DNA of 64,000 bases. It comes from Nomia melanderi. Lineage: Eukaryota > Arthropoda > Insecta > Hymenoptera > Halictidae. This document shows positions 41,574-52,100 of the stretch, one piece after another. The notes beneath the pieces are model-generated. The model was not told the origin of the DNA. It ran no database searches and saw nothing but the letters and a program-made list of their open reading frames with translations. Both the position numbers and the translations under genes were made by a program. The stretch spans positions 930,001 to 994,000 of the forward strand of contig NC_134999.1 of the NCBI RefSeq assembly GCF_051020985.1, read 5' to 3'. How positions within the stretch are numbered: the stretch's first letter is position 1; every line of letters begins with the position of its first letter.

Positions 41574-41637
41574 GGAAGGCTTGTGTAAGATAATGTCGGC
41601 AAGTAGATGCGGTGAAATTTTCTGAATACGGGGAGTA

Positions 41638-42114
41638 CCGTCCGTTGTATGGAACCTGGCACTCGTGTCGTCATAGGAGCAAGAGCGTCGCTCCTTTGCA
41701 GTTCTGAGAAATCGCTCATTTAGGCTTTCAACGTCACACTTCGCAAACGAGTAGAATCATCATATTTTTAGAGAGCCAATGAGTTTCTTGGTTTTCCACG
41801 ATTATACAAACGTTATTCTCGTTTCCACGAATGTGTAATGTAATATGACATTACATAGAACAATATCAGTGGTATTCTGAAGCGTAAGAAATAAAGAAAC
41901 TGAGAGTACGCCAATACTCATGAGTTAGAGACCGATTTTCTTCATCTCATTTCGTCTGGATAGGGCTCTTCGCGCTCTTTGTCGCGTCACCCGATTAGTG
42001 TGTGTAAGCGCCTTAGCGAATCATGTATCAGAACCGAAAATCCGTATGGACAAAACGTGCGCCTTCGAATCTGACCGCTCAGGCGGGAGTGCCAAGTTCT
42101 GTGTAACGGACGGG
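41638..42114. mobile_element. MITE E with TA target duplication
   Basis: TA at 41636-41637 and 42115-42116 flank inverted ends: CCGTCCGTTGTATGGAACCT then GGCACTC at left; CCCGTCCGTTACACAGAACT then TGGCACTC read inward at right. The length is 477 bases, with no coding content. The TA duplication suggests mobilisation by a Tc1/mariner-type transposase. Confidence 0.75.
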
Positions 42115-42374
42115 TATGCGGGATGTTTTAAAAATATACTGCACAGATTATGGGGCGCATACAACTCACTAAACTGAATAAAAAAACTCAATAAACATGG
42201 GTTCAAAATTGAATAGTTTCCGAGACAAAAATAGGTTTTGTTTCCACAAAAATGTATGGGGACCGAATCAAGAACACCGAATTATCTCGAGAAATGTCAA
42301 TGATACGAAAATAAATGTTACAGGGTATGAAATACCGTACTACTGGCGGACCGGCAACTTTACGTAACGCTAAT

Positions 42375-42603
42375 ACAGTGCGTTACTCACATGAACCAAG
42401 CCGGCCTGTGACTCAAAAGTGAAGAGAGGCAAGGGGATTGGGCCGCACGCTCCATCTCAGCTCGCGGCTCAGCCTGTAATAAAGACGTGCGGAAACTAAT
42501 TCCACTATTACTACCGGGCCGAGCGCCGCGAGTGAACGTCTTCCCTTGTCCCTCTTCACTTTTGAGCCTCAGGCCAACTTGACTCACGTGAGTAACACAC
42601 TGT
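42375..42603. mobile_element. Compact palindromic MITE, family D-like
   Basis: Inverted arms: ACAGTGCGTTACTCACATGA then GGCCTGTGACTCAAAAGTGA then GAGGCAAGGGGA; the other arm read on the - strand is ACAGTGTGTTACTCACGTGA then GGCCTGAGGCTCAAAAGTGA then GGGACAAGGGA. The inner part (GCTCGCGGCTCAG against CCGAGCGCCGCGAG) is also inverted, so almost the whole element can fold. The open frame 42387-42662 is an artefact of it. Confidence 0.75.
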
Positions 42604-42929
42604 GCATGTGTACTGTGTACATACAAGGTATGAAATGGACCATTTAGGATCGTCGTGTTCAAGGTTTAACGAACTGTTCCTTCCGAGTCTGATTCGAGCC
42701 GTCGGATAGTGTGATTGTTGTGGGAGAGTAAAGAAACGGGATATCCAGCGCTCCTGTTTGTCACATAATAGGTTTCCGGTTTGAAAATATGAATGATATT
42801 GTTTATTGATCGAGCCATGAATTCACAGCAAAGAATATAGTCATTGCACACGCTACATTCCTTTAATCTGCCAGGCGTTCTTATGAGAGTCTACAGGCAT
42901 TTCATTCCCTCCACCATACCTCAAGGTTG

Positions 42930-43222
42930 AGTCACTACGGAGAATCTGTCGAAACTAAAGCGTCACGGTTGCTCGATCAAGCATCCCTCGGTTCTGTAAC
43001 TTTTTAGCTTTCAGGATTTAATCAGGATGTGATAACTGCGTCTTCTGGAAGACTCTCCGAGCAGTACGACTTACCACTTGTGGATAGAAGGGTCGACCAA
43101 TAACAAGGACGTGTCGAAACTGGGACGTCACTGTTGCCATAACTACCGGACAAGTGTCGCTTCTCCTTGTCCCTGTGCACTTTTAGCTTTCCGGATTGAT
43201 TCAGGACGTGAAAGCTGCATAG
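42930..43222 (+). repeat. Tandem pair of family D end fragments, ~165-170 bp unit
   Basis: TGTCGAAACT at 42947 recurs at 43112; CGTCAC-GTTGC follows in both; TTTTAGCTTTC-GGATT-A-TCAGGA-GTGA occurs at 43001-43031 and 43171-43211. The block TTAGCTTNNCGGATTGANTCAGGANGTGA is also the right end of the 53596-54551 element. The unit is duplicated in direct orientation, unlike the inverted arrangement elsewhere in this family. Confidence 0.6.
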
Positions 43223-43261
43223 GTCGTGCGACAGATAGTATGTTTAGTGATCACCCGGCTT

Positions 43262-43544
43262 TTAACACATTAAGCGCCGGCGACTTAAGAGACATTTAAA
43301 GCCTGAGCGTCGGCAACGTATCAGCCGCTTAGTCCAAACGCTGGCTTCATTCGCTTGTATCTGATCAATGAGTAGCCAAAAAAAATATTCAAAACACTAT
43401 ACATTTTCGTAAAATAGTACATTTTAATTGCATATTCGTCATATCCAGAAATGGAAATCCAGGAATCTGCATTATTGCGGGGCTGGCGCTCAAGCGTAGA
43501 CTCAGAATCCCGCGTTTTCACGGGGCCGGCGCTCAATGTGTTAA
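43262..43544. mobile_element. piggyBac-type MITE
   Basis: TTAA at 43262-43265 and 43541-43544 flank inverted ends CACATTAAGCGCCGGC and CACATTGAGCGCCGGC. Subterminal blocks repeat the motif (AACGCTGGC, GGGCTGGCGCTCAAGCGTAG). The centre is AT-rich and non-coding; the open frame 43321-43578 spans the element end and is not a gene. Confidence 0.8.
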
Positions 43545-43673
43545 CAAAGGACTCTGGGCATTCCTCAGTCCCCCGCAACGAATGCCGGCAGCTCTGCCCA
43601 CGGAAAACTGAGACTACTCTTGCCCGCGAGAAAGCCTACAGAACGGCCCATACTTGACACTATTTCACACATA

Positions 43674-44138
43674 TAGTCCAGGTCAAAAAGATAGCACATT
43701 TTAAAATGAGACGTATTTAATTGTCATTTGCTTAATATTACAATTACATTTGTTTTATATACGTTGTTTCAGGATGTCTTCATTAATATTTATAAATAAA
43801 AAGAAATTGATGATTATTAGTCTATTTACTTTTATTAACAAAAGTAGTTGTATTGGTAAAATGTAATTGAACAAAATGATAACACATTTAAATATATATT
43901 CAAAGTGAAACAAAATAAATAATATTTAACGTTTAATATTTGGTCCGACTTCATTCGCTTTTAATAATAGCGATCGTTCTTTTCGGCAAAGATTTATATA
44001 ATATTTTAATATGTTTTTGTTCTAATTTTTCCCATTCATCTTTAACACATTGTTTTAAATCATTAATGTTTTGAAATTGTCCACTATTTCCGTGCACAAC
44101 TCTGATGTTACGAGCCGAGGACTGGCGATGTAATTGCG
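43674..44138 (-). pseudogene. Tc1-like transposase, C-terminal remnant
   Basis: On the - strand from 44110 the translation reads VVHGNSGQFQNINDLKQCVK, then DEWEKLEQ, LYKSLPKRTIAIIKSE, a stop, and SRTKY just before a second stop near 43938. This matches the usual end of Tc1-family transposases (a VYxNG.QF.NV.EL..AI..W segment, then MPRR...VI.AKGGPTKY). The downstream 43674 region (TATAGTCCAGGTCAAAAAGA) is a plausible element end. It is the C-terminal partner of the fragment at 46297-46528; a mariner-type element and other DNA lie between them. Confidence 0.7.
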
Positions 44139-44199
44139 CGATCGAGAATTGTTGGCAGCAGGAAAAAATCATAGATGGGTCAGTATCCCCTCTCACCGC

Positions 44200-44806
44200 T
44201 GGGTGCTACGATTCGAAATGGGAATGATTTTGCCTCGTAACTCTTTGAAAATGAATGAGGTACACTTCGAGCGGTAAAAGTGTACCGTTGTGGGAATCTG
44301 CTAATATTACAATTTCAAACGATGTGATCACTAAATAAGGTTGAACTCAAAAGTAGAGGAAATCATTAAGCATATTCTCAATGAAAGTTCTGTAGTATAA
44401 TTGTTAATGTGTGTCGTGTCGCGGACTCTAAAGTCGTGTTCTTTCGGTTTTGACGCACTGAGAAATGCGGAAGTGATTCCAGCAGTGATTTATACGTACT
44501 GTTAGACTATGTTCGAAAGGGACTAGGTACCTGATCTCGTTATGTATCTCTCGTTTTGCGTAAGCGGATATAAACCCCGATGATGATTTTTTTTTATCAG
44601 GCGGGGCCTGATCGATGGTAACCTAAGAAAGTAGGGTAGAGAATTGCTTCGGGTATGATCTCGTAAATGGAGAGGAACCCCGATGACGGGCAAGTCGGTA
44701 GCCCTTATATACCACAGAAATGGACTAAAAATGATGGTGGGGGTACGCGTGTGCGCGGGCTAGATTTTCCCGCAGTGGACTCCCGCGAGGTAATTAGGGT
44801 TTTGTA
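44200..44806. other. Non-coding insert between transposon fragments
   Basis: This segment separates the Tc1-like C-terminus from the mariner-type element. It is less AT-rich than the desert DNA and contains a hairpin (CCCCGATGATGAT...ATCAGGCGGGG, about 44576-44608). I cannot assign it. Confidence 0.35.
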
Positions 44807-44808
44807 TA

Positions 44809-46225
44809 TAGGGTGTTCGATAACTGGTGATACAAGCGAAAAGGGGGCGATTTTACATAAAAAAATAAGTCGAAAACATAGAATTTTCGCCAGGTACGCG
44901 TGCACTTGATCATGTCCCATTATAACGGATCTCACTGTAGATCATTTTCTTGATTGAAGTTTATGTTGATAAACACTTCCAGTGTCACGGAAACGTTTAT
45001 TTTACCTATTATATTACTATCTTACCTTTACCGCTAAACACTATCAGTATCTATCAGTCTGCCATCGTGTCTACATACAGCAATCGGGATATGCGGACAT
45101 GATACTTTCGTTAGGTGCATGTAGTGGAAACACATCAGCTGTAGCTAATTATTACAGACACGGTATCCCAATCGTCGACATCCTGACAGACGAGTTATTC
45201 AAAGAGCAGTTATTTTGACCAACTCCGGCGACATGGTGGTCGTAGACGATGCGTTACTGTGAATGTTGAAGAGCAAATTCTAGCGAACATGTTGAAAAAT
45301 CTTAGAATAAGTACAAGAAATCTTTTTTTACACGAGAACAAGTTACATCCTTACCATATCACCAGAGTACAAGGACCCATGCTTCATGATAAGATTTTGC
45401 GAAAAGGCATTTTGTCATTGGTTGCTTCAACAATATGCCAACGATCAAGAATTTCTATTAAAAATTGTATGGACCGATGAAGCGAAATTTACAAGGGACG
45501 ACATGTCCAATGTTCATAACATATTTCTAGGATATTTCGATTCGTTACAAAGCAAACTATCGGAATTAGAAGATGTACCGCTGAGAATTAGAGGAAATTT
45601 AATTTTTCAGCAAGACGGTACACTGCCACATTTTAGTTGTTAAGTGAGAGATTTTTTAAATCAACATTACCAAGGTTGGATTGGTCGTAGTGGAATAATA
45701 GCTTGGCCACCACGGTCTCCTGATCTAACTCCGCTTGACTTTTATTTATGTAGTCATATGAAATCAATTGTATATTCTGAAGAAATCACAAGTTGCGAGC
45801 AATTAAAAGAAAAGATTATTGCCGCCTTTCATACATCAAAGCAACAGAATACATTAGAAAGCATTCATAGAAATTTAATTAGAAGAACAGAATTATGTAT
45901 TCAGTAGAATGTGCAATATTTTCTGCAATTTCTGTAATAATAGACTTTATGATTACACCAGCATCTTATTTCATTGTACGTTCCTAATTTTTCGATACGA
46001 TAAAAAAAAACTTAAATTGTGATAATGATCCATCGAGACAATGACCTACCGTGAGCTCCGTTATAACGGGACATGATCAAGTGCACGCGTACCCGGCGAA
46101 AATTTAAAGTCGATTTTCTCGAAAACTAAGCCTCACATGAAAAAATTTAATTCTATATTTGCGACTTATTTTTTTATGTAGAATCACTCCCTTTTCGCTT
46201 GTACCACCAGTTACCGAACACTCTG
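44809..46225 (+). mobile_element. Mariner-type element with long unequal TIRs
   Basis: TA at 44807-44808 and 46226-46227 flank inverted ends: GGGTGTTCGATAACTGGTGA... at left and GAGTGTTCGGTAACTGGTGG... at right. The right repeat (46051-46225, about 175 bases) and left repeat (44809-44935, about 127) match end to end except that the left lacks about 46 internal bases. The inner part is very well conserved (GCGTGCACTTGATCATGTCC in both). A decayed transposase of the Tc1/mariner superfamily lies inside. The element is inserted within a Tc1-like copy. A solo terminus of the same family is at 48318-48462. Confidence 0.85.
45060..45907 (+). pseudogene. Decayed transposase of the mariner-type element (SPDLTPLD family)
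   Basis: The transposase is spread over three frames with at least two frameshifts and a stop at 45641-45643. The N-terminus has DMILSLGACSGNTSAVANYY; the middle has LRISTRNLFLHENKLHPYHI; then FLLKIVWTDEAKFTRDDMSN gives the first catalytic Asp. A gap follows where this family normally has over 50 residues. Then LIFQQDGTLPHF gives the second Asp and AWPPRSPDLTPLDFYL the third, 35 residues apart by my count. The tail matches the family (NLIRRTELCIQ, TAG at 45905-45907). The family is common in insect genomes as single-ORF elements of roughly 350 residues (general knowledge). The copy cannot be active as it stands. Confidence 0.8.
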
Positions 46226-46296
46226 TACATGAACGAGCTCCCCTGGAGCAGCATATAGTTCAAAAAGAAGGAAAAAGTAACACAGGAGAACTACGT

Positions 46297-46528
46297 ACGT
46301 AACACTGGCAAGCATTCCCCAAAAATTGTCAATAATATTTAAATCTATCAATTTGGCTGGTCAATTTATAATAGGAATTTTATTTTTTACAAAGTAGTCT
46401 TTTACTATCCACGTAGTTTGCACCGCAGCGTTATCATGTAGGAAAACAAAATTATTTCCAGCAATTCTTATAGCATACGTATTTTTCTGCTCATCAATCA
46501 ATTCCACGCACATTTTGCTATCCATTCC
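46297..46528 (-). pseudogene. Tc1-like transposase, catalytic-core remnant
   Basis: The - strand reading gives MDSKMCVELIDEQKNTYAIR, NNFVFLHDNAAVQTTWIVKD, then YFVKNKIPIIN, a stop where Trp is usual, PAKLIDLNIIDNFWGML. The HDNA Asp is present; the usual SPDLNPIEN reads LIDLNIIDN. The coding continuity breaks after GMLA near 46300. The continuation is the fragment at 43938-44138, so about 2.2 kb separates the two parts. This places the Tc1-like copy as the older layer and the mariner-type element as a later insertion. Confidence 0.7.
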
Positions 46529-46924
46529 TCTGCTAATAGAGGGTTCTATTCAAAAACCATATGTTTTCGCTCCCACTTCAGTGTTGTTAAAACTTTGCAC
46601 ATTTATAGATCATTATGTGGATCAGTGATTCCTAGTGTCACTTTCTTCTGAACCCTAAGAAAGTGGAGAAGTGTTAGTGTTCAAAGTACGAATGTAACAA
46701 AATGTTACGGATGTTATAACTTTTGACTGAAGAAGATATTGAATTTATTCTTACGGTTGAAAATCACAAAAAACTTAAGCTTTCAAATAATGTACAATTT
46801 TTTGTTTTTCTACCTTTTGAAAATAATTTTTGCACATTTTTCTGATTTCTGTGCTTATAAAAAATTTAATAAAATTGGAATACTCAAAGGACTATTTACA
46901 ATGTAACGATAGAAAATAAAATTC

Positions 46925-47085
46925 ATAGTGTCGCCAACATTGTTCTCTATCGTTACATAACACTTGGTTGTATTCGGCCTCGCTTCCATCTTTTATTATT
47001 GCCGCGCGCCAATAACGATCATGCGTGGAAGACCAAGGTGGCCTCCCAAAATATTTTTGGAAGGTGCACGAAAGTGGCGCGTTTA
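46925..47085 (+). repeat. Half copy of the family D variant
   Basis: TCTCTATCGTTACAT, then TTTTATTATTGCCGCGCGCC and AATAACGATCATGCG, match the right half of the element at 37813-38163. The left half is missing. Confidence 0.6.
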
Positions 47086-47377
47086 CAAGAGATCAATGAA
47101 TTTTCCGAAGTTCTAGTGACCTTTCCTTCATCCTTGAAACCCGAGTTCCGCGGGTGGAGTGTGCTTCCTTGGGGTTGAAAAATCCCAATGACTTAGGCCC
47201 ATGTGCGGGCCTCGCATCATCCTAAATGTTGGCTGCACGATCCTTTCGAACTTTCTCTTTTTATGACATGGACAATTTTAAAACACTGAAATAACTCATT
47301 CGATTGTTTTGTACCGCTTGATGATCGGATTTCATGTTCATATCATAAATTCCTTTTTCGAAGTGACTTTGACAATA

Positions 47378-47950
47378 TATAAATATGAAAACTAACCAGG
47401 GTCCAGACGTCAGTTACGCGTAGCTATGGCACTGACTAGTCGAGACCGACGAGCGGTGGCTGCATGGCAGCATACCACGCAGTGCAGACACTCTTGGCGG
47501 ATATTTTCTTAACCTATCTGAAAGGAAAACTGTTCTCACGTTTTGTGCGAGGTTTCCTTTTCAGAAATGTCCGCAGAATCCAATGCGGTATAGCAAGTTC
47601 GTTTCAGCCAACGCACTTTTCGTAAAAATGTAACAACAGTGCGTACAAAGTACGCGTATCTACTCTTTTTTACACTTAAATCATTTTTAAGTATTTAATG
47701 ACACGAAACATTAAAAAAACTTTATAATTATATATTCAGGCAACTCCCTTCTATTTTTTTTTACAACTAATTAGAACTGTTGCTTTTCGATTGCACACAA
47801 TACCTGTTTCTTTTCGAAAATCGTCCGTTTTTCGATGACTAAGGTTGATCCAACAATTTGGTTTTCGGTTTCGTATTTAAGGCAATGAACTCTATAAGCA
47901 ACATTCAGTGAACATTGCAGATTAAAAATCATGGTGAACAGTGTTATAGG
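47378..47950 (-). repeat. Family A repeat unit, - orientation
   Basis: Reverse-complement copy of the 41035-41573 and 7131-7739 units. Blocks in + order: GATATTTTCTTAACCTATCTG, CAGAATCCAATG, GTACAAAGTACGCGTATCTA, TATATTCAGGCAA, CAATTTGGTTTTCGG, ATGAACTCTATAAGC, GAACAGTGTTATAGG. It forms the right arm of a 6.9-kb inverted arrangement with 41035. Confidence 0.75.
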
Positions 47951-48317
47951 TATAGGTGAAAGTTTGAAGAATGGTAATAAAGCGAATCAATGAAAAATAT
48001 GGAATTCGAAACAACTTGATTTTTGGCAATTATTAAGTAAAACCATGAGTGCATACATTTCTACGTTATAAAATATAGCCCTACTCATACCAGTCTCTAT
48101 TGTATGTAAGTGAAACTCATTTCTACGTTTTATTCATTCTGCCGAATACATAATTCTGCTCTTCTAATTAAGTTACTATGGATGCTTTCTAACGCATTCT
48201 GTTGGTTTAATGTATGAAAAGCTATAATAAGTGGTATGTGTACCAAAAGACTTCAAAGACTTACTGTAGAATAGCAAAGATAGTAGGATAGTAAGTAAAA
48301 TAAACATTTGCGTGACG

Positions 48318-48462
48318 CTGGAGCATGGTCAAATGCACACGCATAGGGCGAAAACAAAGCCTTATATGACAAAAATTAATTATATATTTTCAACTTATTT
48401 TTTGACATAGAATCAGCCCCTATCCGGTTATATCGTACCATCAGTTATATGACACCCTATAT
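48318..48462 (+). repeat. Solo terminus of the mariner-type family
   Basis: GGAGCATGGTCAAATGCACA, CGCATAGGGCGAAAAC, AAGCCTTATATGACAAAAATT, TTTCAACTTATTTTTTGACA, TAGAATCAGCCCC, CATCAGTTATATGACACCCT align in order with the right TIR at 46051-46225. No partner terminus was found upstream. Confidence 0.65.
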
Positions 48463-48699
48463 AATGGAATTTGATATGGTGTACTTGATAGGTATGTGGT
48501 TAGAAAAAAGGAGGTAGAAGCAAATGAAAGAAATTACCAAAGGAGTACAACTGGAAATGAAGTTTTGCGGAGAAAGTAAGTAAGAAAGGCAGAGCAAGTG
48601 GGTGGATCGAAACCGAGGCGCCAACGTTCATTGGGAGTGGTCATATCCTCTTGTTGCACTTGGCCCTTCGATTCATGGCGCAAGTGAACAGACGTCGTC

Positions 48700-49130
48700 T
48701 GTGCAGTATAATAAATAATAATAATATAACAGTAATACTCACTTAAATTCCACAATTTCGAGTCCCAGCAGTGGAATTTAACCGAGCAGAAAAAACAGAA
48801 GGAAGCTATCTGCTCCCAGGATTTGACTCGAGCACAGCCTGGCAAAGGCAGATAATCAATATAGTGAGCGGATGGGGATAGACACAGTCGTTCAAGCGTC
48901 GATGTTGAGACGCGAAACTTCAGAACATTCATAAACACGCAATAAAGAAAATTTCAATTGCAATCACTGACCTCCTCAAATGTATTCCCAGTGAATTTCT
49001 GAGACTGTTGTGATTAAAATGATTAAAAAGTTATTTAGAATGATAACCTTGACAATATATTTTAAGGTCATCCAAATCGGTAAGGAATCAGAGTTGTAAA
49101 TAATTACTCGAATGCTTTTCACGATTATCT
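48700..49130 (+). repeat. Family G repeat, single copy
   Basis: AAATTCCACAATTT, GAATTTAACCGAGCAGAAAA, AACAGAAGGAAGCTAT and CAATTGCAATC recur in reverse complement at 58862-59130. The following part (CAGTGAATTTCTGAGACTGT, AATCGGTAAGGAATCA) matches the centre of the 58.4-59.15 kb element. The 134-codon open frame at 48534-48938 (-) lies mostly in this repeat and is not supported as a gene. Confidence 0.65.
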
Positions 49131-52100
49131 TGTCGGCCGAAAGGGTCGTTCAGAATATCAGTTGCAACGTTTTTCAATTTTATGAAAATTGGTTTCATTG
49201 ATAGGATTCTGTAGCGTAACCATTTCAATTAATGAACTACATTTTATAATTGTTTTCTGCGCCAAGAAAACATAATATGCGTAAGTTCACAATTATTTGA
49301 TGTAACTAATTAAAAATGTAAACAATTTCATTCAACCCTTGCTCAGATTTCCTTGTACTCGACCAGAACAACAGAATGCGTGTCTGCGTTTTACGAAGCC
49401 AACGGCAATCCTGAAAGGGATAACCCTTCGTACGGAGACAAGTCTGTCCAGAACTCAACAAAGGTTTCGTCTCTTCCGTGCCGTCGACACTCGAGACAGA
49501 GCGCGGCTCCGTTTCTCTTGGAGTCAACGGCAACTTCTACAGGTCTGCTTTCTCAGACGGCACGCATCCCAGAAGTTCCTTTACTTTGTGCTTTCACCTA
49601 GAAACTAGACTCGTATATGTAAAAGAAGACGTAGAGATCCTCCCTCTCGTTCTCGACCAGGACTCTTCCACTCTCCAATTATATTGACCGCAACCGGGTC
49701 GGCAAAAATAGCTAAGGCGGAAACACGGCGGACACGAAAGATAAGCGAACGGGGTAAATAAATAAAGACGAAAATAGGCAGGAAGTGGGGAAAATCAAAT
49801 CTAGCATTCTCCCATGTGCGTTACGTATTCGGTGTTCGTATCGCAAAGTGCCGCGTGGTGACACGCCAATGTCTCGCTACCTGGTACCGCAGGAAATAGA
49901 TGCCGCACCATGCCATAACCGCAACGCTAATGTCTGCTTCAATAGAATGATTTCCAAGCGATCCCGATCTGAATATCACAGCGTTTCGCGTATAATGAAT
50001 TTGTTTACAATGATAATTAGAAAAAAAGTTGCGCGTTTCGATAAATGCATTTACCATTACTCTCACTTGTAGTTTAACACATATCTGGTCGGCATTCTTT
50101 GCAGCGAACAACATAACTTATAAGTGATCAAGTATGTATTATCTGTATCTTTTTCCAGAAAAATATCTCCGTTTGGTAAAAATTTTACTTTTTTTTATTA
50201 AAAAATTTTATTTACTTATTCAAGACCTAAATGACCAATTTTCGTCATTCGCCTGGATATGAGTTACGACTAATTCTACTTTTTGGGCTTCTCCGTTATT
50301 TGTAACTATTAATATCTGCATCCATTAAATCTGTGTTTGTTGCTTTAAAGCTCCCGTTGACTGACGCATTTGTGGCAGTGGTTTTACCAGCATCTGGAAT
50401 CTAAAATTATCATGTATTAGCTTTCTTTCTTTTTATTGTGCGTTTCTAACGGTATGCTGTTTATATTCATCCCGAAATGCATTTGTCGATCGCGTATCCA
50501 GGTTTTAGCAATATTTCTACGCATTTGGTATTAAAGATTAGATTTGATCTTAAGGTTCTTCAGGCAATTATTTAACCCATAACAACGCAGTATCCTTTTC
50601 TATCTCGTATTTAATCGGTGGAATACATTTGGGTTGTTATGTTTCTTTCAACACTCGTTAAAGAAATGTAGTCAGTATCAAATTTTACGGAAGCAACTTC
50701 AATTACGCTCACCTCAAAATATATCGTTAGTGTCATGATTTTGAGGAATTTTTCTTATAACCAGTATCATCACATGGATTTAGTTTTTATTTTATTTTTA
50801 ACATTATGTATTAGAATTAATGATTTGAATTTCTATTTAGGATTTCGGCTAAATTTTAGTTGAATTAAGGTTAGCTTTGAATAAAATAACAACTGAAATT
50901 CATAATTGTGAAATTTAACAGTAACGGGTAGCCAGTTGTCTTACGACACGTCGACTTTAATTAGCCACCCAGACACAAATGGTACGCACGAAGTAGTTAC
51001 TGTGCGTAATATTGAATATACTTTTGTATATTTATAAAACATCTTATTGCACTCCTAATAACTTATTTCAAGATCAACGTACTCGAAAGTAGGTTCGCTG
51101 AATTTCCCATTTACCGAAAATCTTTGGTAAATTAATTTATAAATTAAAACTGTGGATTAAATTAGATAAAATGGTTTCATAAAAAATTAGACACTTTACA
51201 TTCCATTAAAGATCGATCGGAACTCTATGATCCGTGATACAGTCATTCCGATGTATTCGCGGACGGACGTCACTATCTCTCGTTTTTTCTACCCGGAGCT
51301 CCGCTATAGATTTGTTTTTGAGTCGTCAGCGAACCTCCAACGTGTAAACGTATCTGATTTCTATAGTAAACTATTACATTCCAACAAGTGTTATTTCTGA
51401 GTTTGATCCACCTTAACCTCTCACAAATTCTATATGTAAATCAATTGGAAACTATCCATCGGGCATTATTTGGTTATTAAAAATTAAACCTTTAATAATT
51501 ATGCATTGAAAACAATTACAAAATTACTCTTTCGATTCTTCTTCTTTATTTTATCATTGTATGGTATAGTCAAATAATAATCATCTCGTAGTGTGAAATT
51601 TTAAAGTTCTATTGTTTATACAGCTAACAAACTAAAGCTCCTCCGACGAAATATTAAGAGACAATGTGTTTTTAATAATAGTAAATGCAGTAAATACAGT
51701 CAAAAGATAATTGAAAAATCTTTAGTCTAATTATGTCATGTTGACAGCATTTTTACTTTTTAAAGTCTAACTTGACAATTATAAATTCAAGGCGAGCTGC
51801 TTCCTCCGCTACCCTCGGAGAAAAACAGCCCCATTAATACCAATCGCTATTATCTAAATGAAGTTTTCCTTTTAATAACTATTTAATCAATAAATAACTC
51901 GAGCCGAGTTATCCACTTCGAGCTTCCTACTTCTCACCCATATTTACCTCCGTCATTGTGTACGTTATTGTTTTCAAATAACCAGTCGCCAAATAACTTT
52001 AACATAATATTTCAAAGGATAACAATATAAATAAAATCTTTATGGATCACTTAAATTTTATGCATATTAAATTGTATTGATATTATTCAATAAATGTTTA

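Noticed and set aside
43078..43657. Frames of 68-85 codons on both strands
   Set aside because: They are made by family D fragments and the piggyBac-type MITE.
48534..48938. 134-codon - strand frame
   Set aside because: It lies mostly within the family G repeat, whose other copies do not keep the frame.
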